The position numbers and the translations under genes are program-made. Below are positions 46,917 through 55,736 of a stretch of 64,000 nucleotides of DNA, piece by piece. Position 1 is the stretch's first letter; every line of letters begins with the position of its first letter. The stretch is from Arenibacter palladensis (lineage in GTDB: Bacteria > Bacteroidota > Bacteroidia > Flavobacteriales > Flavobacteriaceae), in NCBI RefSeq assembly GCF_900129275.1, contig NZ_FQUX01000001.1, positions 1 through 64,000 of the forward strand. Direction: 5' to 3'. The notes beneath the pieces were generated by a model. It was not told the DNA's origin. It ran no database searches and saw only the letters and a list, made by a program, of their open reading frames with translations.

Positions 46917-47127
46917 ACCTGGGTGAGTATATTCCAAATTGACAAAAGAAAGTTGTAGTTGACACTATCTTGGAGATGTTCTTTCTTATACCATTAATTA
47001 GAGGTTGAAATACTTTTGTTCGGCCCTCTGCAATTAGTTTAGAATGAATTGGCCAAAATTCTGAAGATTTCCAATTCGAGGTGAAAAATTGGGATATTGG
47101 TATAACATTATTAATAAAATTGAAAAT

Positions 47128-48501
47128 ATGAGTTCGAAAGAAGAAAGTACCATGAAGGCAAATATGAAATATGTCTATTTGGTGACCACGGTTGCGGCCT
47201 TGGGAGGGCTTTTATTCGGTTATGATACCGCTGTTATTGCTGGCGCAATAGGGTTCTTGCAATCCAAGTTTGAATTATCGTCTGCAATGACTGGGTGGGC
47301 GGCATCCAGTGCCATTTGGGGTTGTTTGTTTGGTGCTATGTTCGCCGGGTATGCCAGTGACAAATTGGGAAGAAAAAAGGTATTACTGGCAACCGCCATA
47401 CTTTTTTCGCTCTCAGCTATAGGGTCCGCTCTCCCCAATAATCTAACGCAATTTGTTACGGCTAGGTTCATAGGGGGATTAGGCGTTGGGGCAGCCTCTA
47501 TGCTCTCACCCTTGTATATTTCCGAGATTGCACCAGCGAAGCTGAGGGGAATGCTAGTCTCATTGTACCAATTGGCTATTGTACTGGGAATCAATTTTGT
47601 CTATTTCGTTAATCTCAAGATAGCCAATGTGGGAACCGAAGCCTGGAATATTGAAATGGGATGGCGGTATATGCTAGGTTCGGAGATTATACCCGCCCTT
47701 CTTTTCTTTATATTACTATTTTTAGTGCCTGAGAGCCCGCGCTGGCTTACACTAAATGGTAAAGAAGATGAAGCGGCCACTATTCTAGAAAAAGTAAATG
47801 GGAAAGAAGAAGGGAGACAAATTTTAAACGAAATCAAAGAAACGATCAGGGCCGAAAAGGGAACGCTGAAAGAGTTGTTCGCTACAAAATTCAGAAGGGC
47901 ATTGATAATAGGTTTGGTCTTAGCTTTGTTCTCACAGATTACGGGCATAAATGCCATAATATATTATGCGCCTGAAATATTTAGGGACATTGGATTCGGT
48001 ACTGATTCTGCACTACAACAAACAGTAATTATTGGTTTTGTTAATACCATTTTCACCTTTGTGGCTATATATTTTATCGACAGAATGGGAAGAAGGACCT
48101 TATTGCTATTGGGGCTATCGGGCATGATCATATGCCTTTTGGGAACGGGACTGGTGTTCTATTTTGGCCACAGTTCCAGTCTGTGGACGCTAATATTCAT
48201 TTTGGGTTTTATTGCAAGTTTTGCTTCCTCACTGGGGCCGATACCATGGGTGATTATGTCAGAAATATTCCCTACGAAAATAAGGGGATTGGCAATGTCC
48301 TTCGCGACGATGACACTTTGGCTCGGTGTTGTGGCCATTACTCAGTTCACGCCGATAATGCTCGAAAATCTGGGTGGGGCATATACCTTTTGGACCTTTA
48401 TGGCCAATGCCGTTTTTCTATTGATTTTCGTCTACAAAAGGGTTCCGGAAACAAAAGGAAGGACATTGGAGGAAATTGAAAAAAGTTGGAAGGACAAATA
48501 G
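47128..48501 (+). CDS. MFS sugar porter (inner-membrane sugar:H+ symporter)
   Basis: The 457-residue sugar porter shows GGLLFGYDTAVIAG in TM1, DKLGRKKVLLA after TM2, PESPRWLTLNGK before the central loop, QITGINAIIYYAP in TM7, DRMGRRTLLL and the terminal VPETKGRTLEEIE. QITGINAIIYYAP is the classic hexose-transporter motif, absent in this exact form from the porter at 16987 (HLSGIAAIMYFAP). I start it at ATG 47128; TTG 47089 and ATG 47152 are alternatives. It lies 211 bp after one GH92 gene and 98 bp before another, and should supply mannose to the ROK kinase and isomerase of this arm. Confidence 0.93.
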   Translation: MSSKEESTMKANMKYVYLVTTVAALGGLLFGYDTAVIAGAIGFLQSKFELSSAMTGWAASSAIWGCLFGAMFAGYASDKLGRKKVLLATAILFSLSAIGSALPNNLTQFVTARFIGGLGVGAASMLSPLYISEIAPAKLRGMLVSLYQLAIVLGINFVYFVNLKIANVGTEAWNIEMGWRYMLGSEIIPALLFFILLFLVPESPRWLTLNGKEDEAATILEKVNGKEEGRQILNEIKETIRAEKGTLKELFATKFRRALIIGLVLALFSQITGINAIIYYAPEIFRDIGFGTDSALQQTVIIGFVNTIFTFVAIYFIDRMGRRTLLLLGLSGMIICLLGTGLVFYFGHSSSLWTLIFILGFIASFASSLGPIPWVIMSEIFPTKIRGLAMSFATMTLWLGVVAITQFTPIMLENLGGAYTFWTFMANAVFLLIFVYKRVPETKGRTLEEIEKSWKDK

Positions 48502-48599
48502 GTAACGGACCTTTGAAAGTAAAACAAAAGCGCAAAACAACTTAGGATAAATAATCGCCAAACTAGGCTTGAATTAATCAATCATATAAAATTAATATT

Positions 48600-51365
48600 A
48601 TGTCTTTTCTATTTCAACAAAAAACTGTGATAATCACCTTGCTATTTGGGATTATAATGACCAAAGCCCAAGCGGGTCCGGAAAATATTGCAGGCACAGC
48701 TACAGTCAAGGCAAGTGCAAGCCTCAATTCCGATTTCGATATTGCCCATGTCATTGATGGCATGGCACGCTATACAAATATTGGTGAGTGGGCTTCTGAC
48801 AGTAAGATGAATTTTTGGGGAGGAGTTAACTATCCATGGATGCAACTGGATTGGGACAGGACACAAACCATAAATAAGATTGTTTTGTTCGATAGGGCTA
48901 CATTGCAGGCACATACGGCGGGAGGAACCTTGTATTTTAGTGATGGTACAGAAATAAGTGTTACCGCTATACCTAATGATGGTAGTCCTAAAACGGTGTT
49001 TTTTCCAGAAAAAAAAGTAGAATGGGTAAAGTTTATGGTTACAGATGGGGATGGTGACCATCTAGGCTTATCAGAAATAGAAGTATTTCCTGCACCAACG
49101 GATTACGACGATTATGTGTCTTGGGTAGATCCTTATATAGAGACTACGAGGGGAAGGTATTTTTATTTTGTCACAGGAAGCCGTCCTTTTGGTATGATAA
49201 GTGCCGCCCCGATGACTCGCAATAAAAACCAAATGGGCGGGGGCTATAACTACAATAGCACTGAAATTTTAGGATTCCCCCAAGTACATGGTTGGATGCT
49301 TTCTGGTTTGGACCTTATGCCTACAACAGGTCAGGTCAATCCTTCATTGGGAGAACAGAGGTGGAAATCGAATTTTTCACATGAAGATGAAGTTGTACAA
49401 CCTGGATATCAAAAGGTGTTCCTTGAAAAATATGGCATTTGGGTAGAGCAGACCACTACGGATCGTGTCAGTTTTTATCGATTTAAATATACGAAAGATG
49501 CTATATCAAAGGTCTTAATGAATCTTGGGGGGTACATTGGAACTAGCACTATGACCGATGCCCAAGTGACTAAAATAGGAGATAATGAAATTCATGGCTC
49601 AGTTAATACGATGGGTAGGTTATGGGGAGGTCCGGATAACGTAACCTTGTTTTTTGTAATTCAATTTGATAAGCCGTTTGAAAAACTAAACGGTTGGGTA
49701 GACCAAGATAATTACGAAGATATAACATACCTAAAGGGAAGCTCGGAAAAGACTCCGAGAAGACTGGAAGGGTGGTCCTATTATGATGCACCTACTTCTG
49801 GCGTAAGTGCTATTTATAATGTAAAGGAAGGTAGCGAACTACAAATGAAAATGTCTATTTCCTACACCAGTATTGCCAATGCCAAGAATAATTTAACAGA
49901 GGAATGTAACCATTGGAATTTTGACCAAGTACGAAAAGATGCAAAAGATGAATGGAACGATTGGTTGGGGAAAATTGAGGTTAGAGGAGGCACTGAGGCT
50001 CAAAAGATTAAATTTTATACCGATTTATGGCACACGTTACTAGGGCGTCATAAAATAGATGATTTTAGCGGTGATTATCCTGATTATACTGAAGGTGAAA
50101 GAAAAGGGTCCCATACTCTCAATGCCAAATTAAAGGTTAGAACCTTACCTAAAAAGGCTAACGGAGAGGCTAAATTCCATATGTACAATTCGGATGCTTT
50201 TTGGCTGACCCAATGGAACTTGAATATTCTTTGGGGGCTGGCATGGCCTGGAGTTTTGGATGACTTTTCGGCCTCGTTGGTACAATATGCTGACAATGGC
50301 GGACTTTTACCAAGAGGGCCCAATGTCGGTGGATACTCCTATATTATGACGGGTTGTCCGGCAACTCCATTAATAGTTTCGGCCTATACCAAGGGGATAT
50401 TGACTAAAGTAAATCATGAACATGCCTATTCTGTGATGAAAAGAAACCATATGCCAGGCGGAATGTTGGAAGCTGACGAACATTATATTGAGAAAGGATA
50501 TTTCGCAGGAAATGCGGGTAGGACACTGGAAGCGGCATTTCAAGATTGGTCATTGTCGCAAATGGCACATGGGTTGGGGAAGAAAAATGATGCTCTTTAT
50601 TTTTTGCAACGATCCAAAGGGTGGAGAAGTTTATATAACCCGGAGCAAGGCCTTGTTTTTCCTAAAAAAGAAAACGGGAAATGGTCCCACGGCGATCCGC
50701 TTAGCGGTAAAGGGTGGGTCGAGGCAAACGCCTGGCAGGCTACGTGGTCAGTTTCACACGACATCCAAGGATTATCGGCTTTAATGGGGGGTAATGACAA
50801 GTTGTGTGAAAAGCTAAATTTTGCTTTTGAACAAGCGGAGCCAACAGACTTTGTCTTTGCCTATGGTAATGGATACGTGAGCTATGCCAATCAACCTGGC
50901 TGCTCCAATGCTCATGTTTTTAATTATACAAGCAAGCCTTGGCTAAGCCAATATTGGGTACGTAAGGTAAATGAAAATGCTTATGGAGCGATAACTCCCG
51001 ACAAGGGTTATGGTGGTCACGATGAAGATCAAGGTCAAATGGGAGGGGTAAGTGCCTTGATGTCTATGGGGATTTTCAGTTTAAAGGGTACGGCTGCCAT
51101 AGATCCTGTGTACGACATCACGAGCCCTGTTTTTGATGAAGTAATTATTAAACTGGATCGGAAATATTACAATGGCAATGAATTTATTGTCAAGGCTTAC
51201 AATAACTCAGAAAATAACATGTATATACAAAAGGCGGCATTGAATGGCAAATTGCATGATGAGTTTTGGTTTAGTCATAAGGATTTTATTAATGGTGGGA
51301 TATTAGAATTGTGGTTAGGGCCTAATCCTAATAAAAATTGGGGAACAACGGAATTACCAAAATAA
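48600..51365 (+). CDS. GH92 exo-alpha-mannosidase with F5/8 type C-like domain
   Basis: The 921-residue protein has a signal peptide (about 1-25, TKAQAG), then a discoidin/CBM32-like domain (about 28-165: IAHVIDGMARYTN, PWMQLDWDRTQTINKIVLFDR, LGLSEIEVFPAP) and a GH92 domain from WVDPYIETTRGRYFYFVTGSRPFGMISAAPMT. Family blocks include VHGWMLSGLDLMPTTG, TDLWHTLLGRH, AFWLTQWNLNILWGL and HDEDQGQMGGVSALMSMGIF. The last one departs from the common MSAWYVMSALG, and the MVGxH-type block reads IMTGCPATPLIVSAY without histidine, so specificity may differ from the two long GH92 enzymes. The partial gene at 62779 is its closest relative here. A 1.2 kb gene-free stretch follows. Confidence 0.92.
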   Translation: MSFLFQQKTVIITLLFGIIMTKAQAGPENIAGTATVKASASLNSDFDIAHVIDGMARYTNIGEWASDSKMNFWGGVNYPWMQLDWDRTQTINKIVLFDRATLQAHTAGGTLYFSDGTEISVTAIPNDGSPKTVFFPEKKVEWVKFMVTDGDGDHLGLSEIEVFPAPTDYDDYVSWVDPYIETTRGRYFYFVTGSRPFGMISAAPMTRNKNQMGGGYNYNSTEILGFPQVHGWMLSGLDLMPTTGQVNPSLGEQRWKSNFSHEDEVVQPGYQKVFLEKYGIWVEQTTTDRVSFYRFKYTKDAISKVLMNLGGYIGTSTMTDAQVTKIGDNEIHGSVNTMGRLWGGPDNVTLFFVIQFDKPFEKLNGWVDQDNYEDITYLKGSSEKTPRRLEGWSYYDAPTSGVSAIYNVKEGSELQMKMSISYTSIANAKNNLTEECNHWNFDQVRKDAKDEWNDWLGKIEVRGGTEAQKIKFYTDLWHTLLGRHKIDDFSGDYPDYTEGERKGSHTLNAKLKVRTLPKKANGEAKFHMYNSDAFWLTQWNLNILWGLAWPGVLDDFSASLVQYADNGGLLPRGPNVGGYSYIMTGCPATPLIVSAYTKGILTKVNHEHAYSVMKRNHMPGGMLEADEHYIEKGYFAGNAGRTLEAAFQDWSLSQMAHGLGKKNDALYFLQRSKGWRSLYNPEQGLVFPKKENGKWSHGDPLSGKGWVEANAWQATWSVSHDIQGLSALMGGNDKLCEKLNFAFEQAEPTDFVFAYGNGYVSYANQPGCSNAHVFNYTSKPWLSQYWVRKVNENAYGAITPDKGYGGHDEDQGQMGGVSALMSMGIFSLKGTAAIDPVYDITSPVFDEVIIKLDRKYYNGNEFIVKAYNNSENNMYIQKAALNGKLHDEFWFSHKDFINGGILELWLGPNPNKNWGTTELPK

Positions 51366-51462
51366 TCACCAAAAATATTAACTATTGATAAATCAAAATA
51401 TTTCATGTTAATAATATTTTAAAAACACGACAAACATCATATTTTTTTTATTATATTTGATT

Positions 51463-51474
51463 ATGTATATACAT
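51463..51474. promoter_or_regulatory. Candidate GntR operator in the long gap
   Basis: ATGTATATACAT is a perfect palindrome of the ATGTnnnnACAT pattern and extends by one base pair each side (51462-51475). It is 98 bp after the GH92 stop and more than 1 kb before the next susC, an odd distance that fits either a long leader or a vanished gene. Confidence 0.4.
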
Positions 51475-51681
51475 ATGCACATTATAATTACATGGTTACA
51501 TATTACCTATGAAAATGGTTTCAAAAAAAAATGTAACACCTATAGTATGGTATAGACTAAATAACACTCTTTAACGTAATCGAATGGACACACTTTACTA
51601 CAATCAAAAGTCACATTGTAGTATTAATCAATAAAACTTAACAAATAAACCTCAAACACATCAACCTTAAAATCCAATTAT

Positions 51682-51810
51682 ATGAAACATAAATTAAAAT
51701 ATTAAAAATGCCTTGTTAGCACTCTAGCTACCATGACTATACCTTTTTTTTATGGATTTAATGCTTTTATCTTTGACATGAATGACCATAGCAAACATTA
51801 TACATTTTAA
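51682..51810 (+). pseudogene. Possible decayed N-terminus of a secreted protein
   Basis: A frame opens with ATG AAA CAT AAA at 51682, meets one TAA at 51703 and then stays open for 34 codons to 51808. Read through that stop it gives a basic start followed by a hydrophobic run (CLVSTLATMTIPFFYGFNAF) and a polar tail, like a signal peptide of a SusC-type protein. Upstream sequence has the A-rich look of a leader. The rest of such a gene is not visible, so this may be a remnant or chance. Confidence 0.3.
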
Positions 51811-52553
51811 AGCACTTTGATACCAAAACTCATTACTTGCTTCCACATCAGAAATGCATTAACAATATAAGAATGTACACCTACTTATTCCGAATAAAAT
51901 GGATAAATCAATTTTGGAAGGTACGTGAGCTACTTTGACGGATAAAATCTATAATTATAGGCGAAGTTGAAAAAAAGATTTGTTAGTCGGCACAAATAAT
52001 ATTTAGGAAAATGCAAAAATAAATTCACCCTATTGGCGCTCCTTTAGTTTAGAAAAAAAACAAATTTAATAATAAATTAACCGATAACCAATCAATATCA
52101 TAAAATGACCTACTTGTTTTTGTTAATATTCATTCAATTGTGGAAAATAACACATAATATTCATGGTTACAGATAATATAAATTTGTAATGACCAGCTTA
52201 AAAAGAAGCGGATGATATTTCTTTTCCAAATAAAACAACTAGTACAGATTCTATATAATCTTTATAAATAAACATTACAACCTAAATGATAAGAACAATT
52301 TTTCGATTTCATTTTTACAACAATAGATTTATAACAATTGAAAAATATAACCACTCCTATTCTTCCTTATGTTTAAAGCAAATTTTACACTATAGAGTTC
52401 AATAGGTTATATATTCATAAGTAATCAATATTAACTAAAATCAAAAATTATGAAAACCTAAAACTATTTAAAACCTAGCTGACTTGATAGGTTCACTACA
52501 TGGAAATAACACAACTAAACTATTGAAAAAGATGACTAATCAAACTAAAAATT

Positions 52554-55500
52554 ATGAAATGTAAATTATTGCCGCAAAGATGGCGGGCTGCTAATTGTCC
52601 GTTTTACGCTTGTGTACTGTTACTGTTTCTAAGTTCGGCACTTCATGCGAATGACCCATTACTATCAAACACGATTGGAAATGACCTTGACGTGATAAAA
52701 ATTTCAAATGCAATTTCCACAAGCTTACCACAATCTACGATTACAGGTACAGTGGTTGACGAAAATGGTATTGGTTTACCAGGTGCCTCGGTGGTGGAAA
52801 AAGGTACTACAAATGGTACACAAACCGATTTTGACGGGAATTTCACTATTAATGTGTCTCGAAACGCAACTCTGGCCATTTCCTATATCGGGTTTGTAAG
52901 CAAGGAAGTTGTTGTGGGCAGTTCTACAAAAATCAATATAGTACTTCAAGAAGATGCCGCCTCTTTAGATGAAGTGGTGGTTATTGGTTACGGTACTCAA
53001 ACTAGAGCTGAAGTTACCAATGCAGTTTCCCAGTTGGCAGGTCCTGTTTTGAAGCAGACTCCTGCTATTTCCACATCCAATGCCCTTCAAGGCCAAGTCC
53101 CTGGACTTTTTGTTGTACAGGGTGGTTCTGCACCAGGCTTTGACGATTCGCAATTAAGAGTGCGCGGTTCTAGTACTTTTAACGGGAACGTTCCGGTATT
53201 AATTGTTATAGACGGAGTTGCCAATAGAGATCCCGATGGACTAAACCGAATAGATGGCGGAGATATTGAAAGTATATCGGTTTTAAAAGACGCCTCCGCG
53301 GCAATTTACGGTGCCCAAGCCGCGGGTGGTGTTATTTTAGTGACCACAAAACGGGGTAAAACAGGAAAGGCAAAGTTCCAATATACTACTGACCAAGGTT
53401 TTTCTAGGCCAATAGGCAAGCTTGGTGTGGCCAATGCCCTTCAATTTATGAGGATCAACAATACTGCTGATGAGTTGGACGGTAGACCACTTGGGTTTCC
53501 CCAAGAATTGATTGATAACTTCCAAAACGGAACCAGAGAGTCAACGGACTGGTGGGATGATATAATAGGAGGAAGATCTCTTTCACAGAGCAGACATTCG
53601 CTCAATGTTAGTGGTGGATCGGAAAGAGTTAGGTATTTTACTTCTTTTGGACATGCTAGACAAGGAGCGTTGGCTGTTAATGATGACAAAACGCAATTGC
53701 GCCAATACAACCTAAGAACTAACTTGGATATTGATGTTACTGATAATTTCAAGGTACAATTTGACGTTAGCGGAAGGCGAAAATATACCCAAAGACCTCA
53801 AGGGGACACCGGAGGTGTAGGAAATCAACTTGCCGTTACCAGCCCTTTGCTACCAGCTTTCATTAATGGGGATTCCAATTTTCCAGCATCAGGTTATTCA
53901 GAATTCAATCCAGCCGCTAGGGTTACTAGTCCAGGATATGGTAAGTTTAACAATGACGTATTTAATGCAAACCTTAATTGGGACTTAAAAATGCCCTGGT
54001 TGACAGACGGAATTTCATTTAAAGGATTTGTTTCATATGATCATGCGTATTGGGTGGAAAAAGAGTTCAATTTTACTTGGAACTGGTATGAACTGGATCA
54101 AAACGGGGAACCAGTCCAAAGAAATTCAAGAACCATTGAGCCCCCTGGTCTTACTCAAACCTTTAGACAATCCAACCAGACTACAGTAAACTTTAGATTG
54201 GAATATGAAAAAAGATTTGGTAAAGATCATGATCTAAAAGCTTTCGTAGCGTACGAACAAAATGAGGGTGCAGGTAACTTCTTCCAGGCCGGTAGACTTA
54301 ACTTTGAATCTGCAGCAATTGACGAATTATTTGCTGGTAGTCTCAACCAAGACAACTGGAAAACCGACGGATCTGCCTCCGAGACCTCTAGGCAAAATTA
54401 TTTTGGGAGGTTATCCTATTCCGCCTTTTCCAAATATCTCTTTCAGTTCAACTTTAGATATGACGGCTCAAGTATCTTTCCAAAAGGAAATAGATTTGGA
54501 TTTTTCCCTGGAGCATCTGCAGGATGGCGTCTTTCTGAAGAATCCTTTACCCCTGAGGTGTTTAGTGATTTAAAACTAAGGGCCTCTTGGGGTATATTAG
54601 GTAATGACAGGGTAAGTCCATTTCAATATTTACAGGCCTTTAGTTTTCCATCGGGACTCTCCGGAAATTCAGGAGGATATGTTATTGGCGGTGAAGATGT
54701 ACAGACCTTGGTTCCGGGTGTTTCACCAAATGCCAATATTACTTGGGAAAAGACTGAAAGCATTGATATTGGTCTAGAAGGCTCTTTATTTGATGGAAAA
54801 TTGGGATTTGCCTTTGATTATTTTAAACAAAATACAACAGATATTTTGGCGGCTAGAAACTCCTCAATTCCAAATGTGTTCGGTATTTTACCCCCCAGCG
54901 AGAACATTGGTGAATTTTTCAATGAGGGTGTAGATGCCCAAGTGACCTATAACTACGATAATAGAAATGGTTTTAACTTTGGCATCACTGGTAATTTAAC
55001 CTATGCCAGAAACAGGATAGAATTTTTTGACGAGGTGCCCCCTGCCGAGGGTTCGGAATTCCAAAAACTTGAAGGTAAGCCACTGAACTCCCAATTAGTC
55101 TATAAATACATTGGAATTTATAGAAGTCAAGAGGATCTGGACAACAATATAAATTATCCAGGTGCAGGTTTAGGAAACCTAATTTTTGCCGATTTAAATG
55201 GAGATGGCACCATAAATGGAGACGACAGGTATAGATATGACGCCAAAGCTTTTCCAGAATTACAGTACGGACTCAACTTAGTGGCGAATTATAAAAACTT
55301 TGATATGAGTATGTTGCTTCAAGGTCAAGGTAGGGTAAAAAAGACCGTAAACAATGAATTTAATGCTTCCGGAGGCGGTAATAATTTAGCCTATTTTGTT
55401 GATAGAACGTACAGCTTGAGCAATACTGATGCCGAATTCCCAAGAATAAGAAGAACCGGATTAGATGGTGGAGTCAGTAGTGATTTTTGGTATCGTAATG

Positions 55501-55727
55501 CCGACTTTTTAAGGTTAAAGCAGATGTCAATTGGCTATAGTCTTCCCGATAAAACTTTGGAGAAACTAAAGAGTTTAGAAAGTTTCAGACTTTATGTTAG
55601 CGCAACAAATATTTTGACAATTTTTGATGCACTAGGCGAATATGAACGCGGCGACCCAGAGTTTACGAACAATTTTAATTTTCCGCAGTTGAGTACCATC
55701 AATTTAGGACTAAATGTAGGTTTTTAA
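52554..55727 (+). CDS. SusC/RagA-family TonB-dependent outer-membrane transporter
   Basis: The 1057-residue protein has a signal peptide (about 10-33, SALHANDP), a regulatory-like domain (TGTVVDENGIGLPGASVVEKG near 64; QTDFDGNFTI), DEVVVIGYGTQ (near 139), the plug with SVLKDASAAIYGAQAAGGVILVTTKRG, and a full barrel ending STINLGLNVGF. The plug signature reads AAIYGAQAAGGV instead of the usual AIYGSRGANGV seen in the other two SusC proteins, so it belongs to a different branch. It is 9 bp upstream of its SusD partner. Transcription must start in the long AT-rich gap before it. Confidence 0.95.
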   Translation: MKCKLLPQRWRAANCPFYACVLLLFLSSALHANDPLLSNTIGNDLDVIKISNAISTSLPQSTITGTVVDENGIGLPGASVVEKGTTNGTQTDFDGNFTINVSRNATLAISYIGFVSKEVVVGSSTKINIVLQEDAASLDEVVVIGYGTQTRAEVTNAVSQLAGPVLKQTPAISTSNALQGQVPGLFVVQGGSAPGFDDSQLRVRGSSTFNGNVPVLIVIDGVANRDPDGLNRIDGGDIESISVLKDASAAIYGAQAAGGVILVTTKRGKTGKAKFQYTTDQGFSRPIGKLGVANALQFMRINNTADELDGRPLGFPQELIDNFQNGTRESTDWWDDIIGGRSLSQSRHSLNVSGGSERVRYFTSFGHARQGALAVNDDKTQLRQYNLRTNLDIDVTDNFKVQFDVSGRRKYTQRPQGDTGGVGNQLAVTSPLLPAFINGDSNFPASGYSEFNPAARVTSPGYGKFNNDVFNANLNWDLKMPWLTDGISFKGFVSYDHAYWVEKEFNFTWNWYELDQNGEPVQRNSRTIEPPGLTQTFRQSNQTTVNFRLEYEKRFGKDHDLKAFVAYEQNEGAGNFFQAGRLNFESAAIDELFAGSLNQDNWKTDGSASETSRQNYFGRLSYSAFSKYLFQFNFRYDGSSIFPKGNRFGFFPGASAGWRLSEESFTPEVFSDLKLRASWGILGNDRVSPFQYLQAFSFPSGLSGNSGGYVIGGEDVQTLVPGVSPNANITWEKTESIDIGLEGSLFDGKLGFAFDYFKQNTTDILAARNSSIPNVFGILPPSENIGEFFNEGVDAQVTYNYDNRNGFNFGITGNLTYARNRIEFFDEVPPAEGSEFQKLEGKPLNSQLVYKYIGIYRSQEDLDNNINYPGAGLGNLIFADLNGDGTINGDDRYRYDAKAFPELQYGLNLVANYKNFDMSMLLQGQGRVKKTVNNEFNASGGGNNLAYFVDRTYSLSNTDAEFPRIRRTGLDGGVSSDFWYRNADFLRLKQMSIGYSLPDKTLEKLKSLESFRLYVSATNILTIFDALGEYERGDPEFTNNFNFPQLSTINLGLNVGF

Positions 55728-55736
55728 AAACGAGAT

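Larger units (their letters stand above)
51366..52553. other. Long AT-rich gap upstream of the third susC
   Basis: Nearly 1.2 kb without an intact gene, far more AT-rich than its surroundings. It holds a candidate GntR operator (51463-51474), a short interrupted frame that looks like a secretion signal (51682-51810), and several TAnnTTTG-like boxes, of which TAAATTTG at 52179-52186 is the clearest. No RNA gene or repeat array was recognised. Confidence 0.6.

Noticed and set aside
47220-47957. Long antisense frames opposite the MFS gene (124 and 118 codons)
   Set aside because: They lie fully within a well-supported gene and have the skewed, low-complexity composition of shadow frames.
52532-52564. 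Ten-codon frame ending across the susC start (possible leader peptide)
   Set aside because: Very short, in AT-rich DNA where such frames are common, with no attenuator structure.
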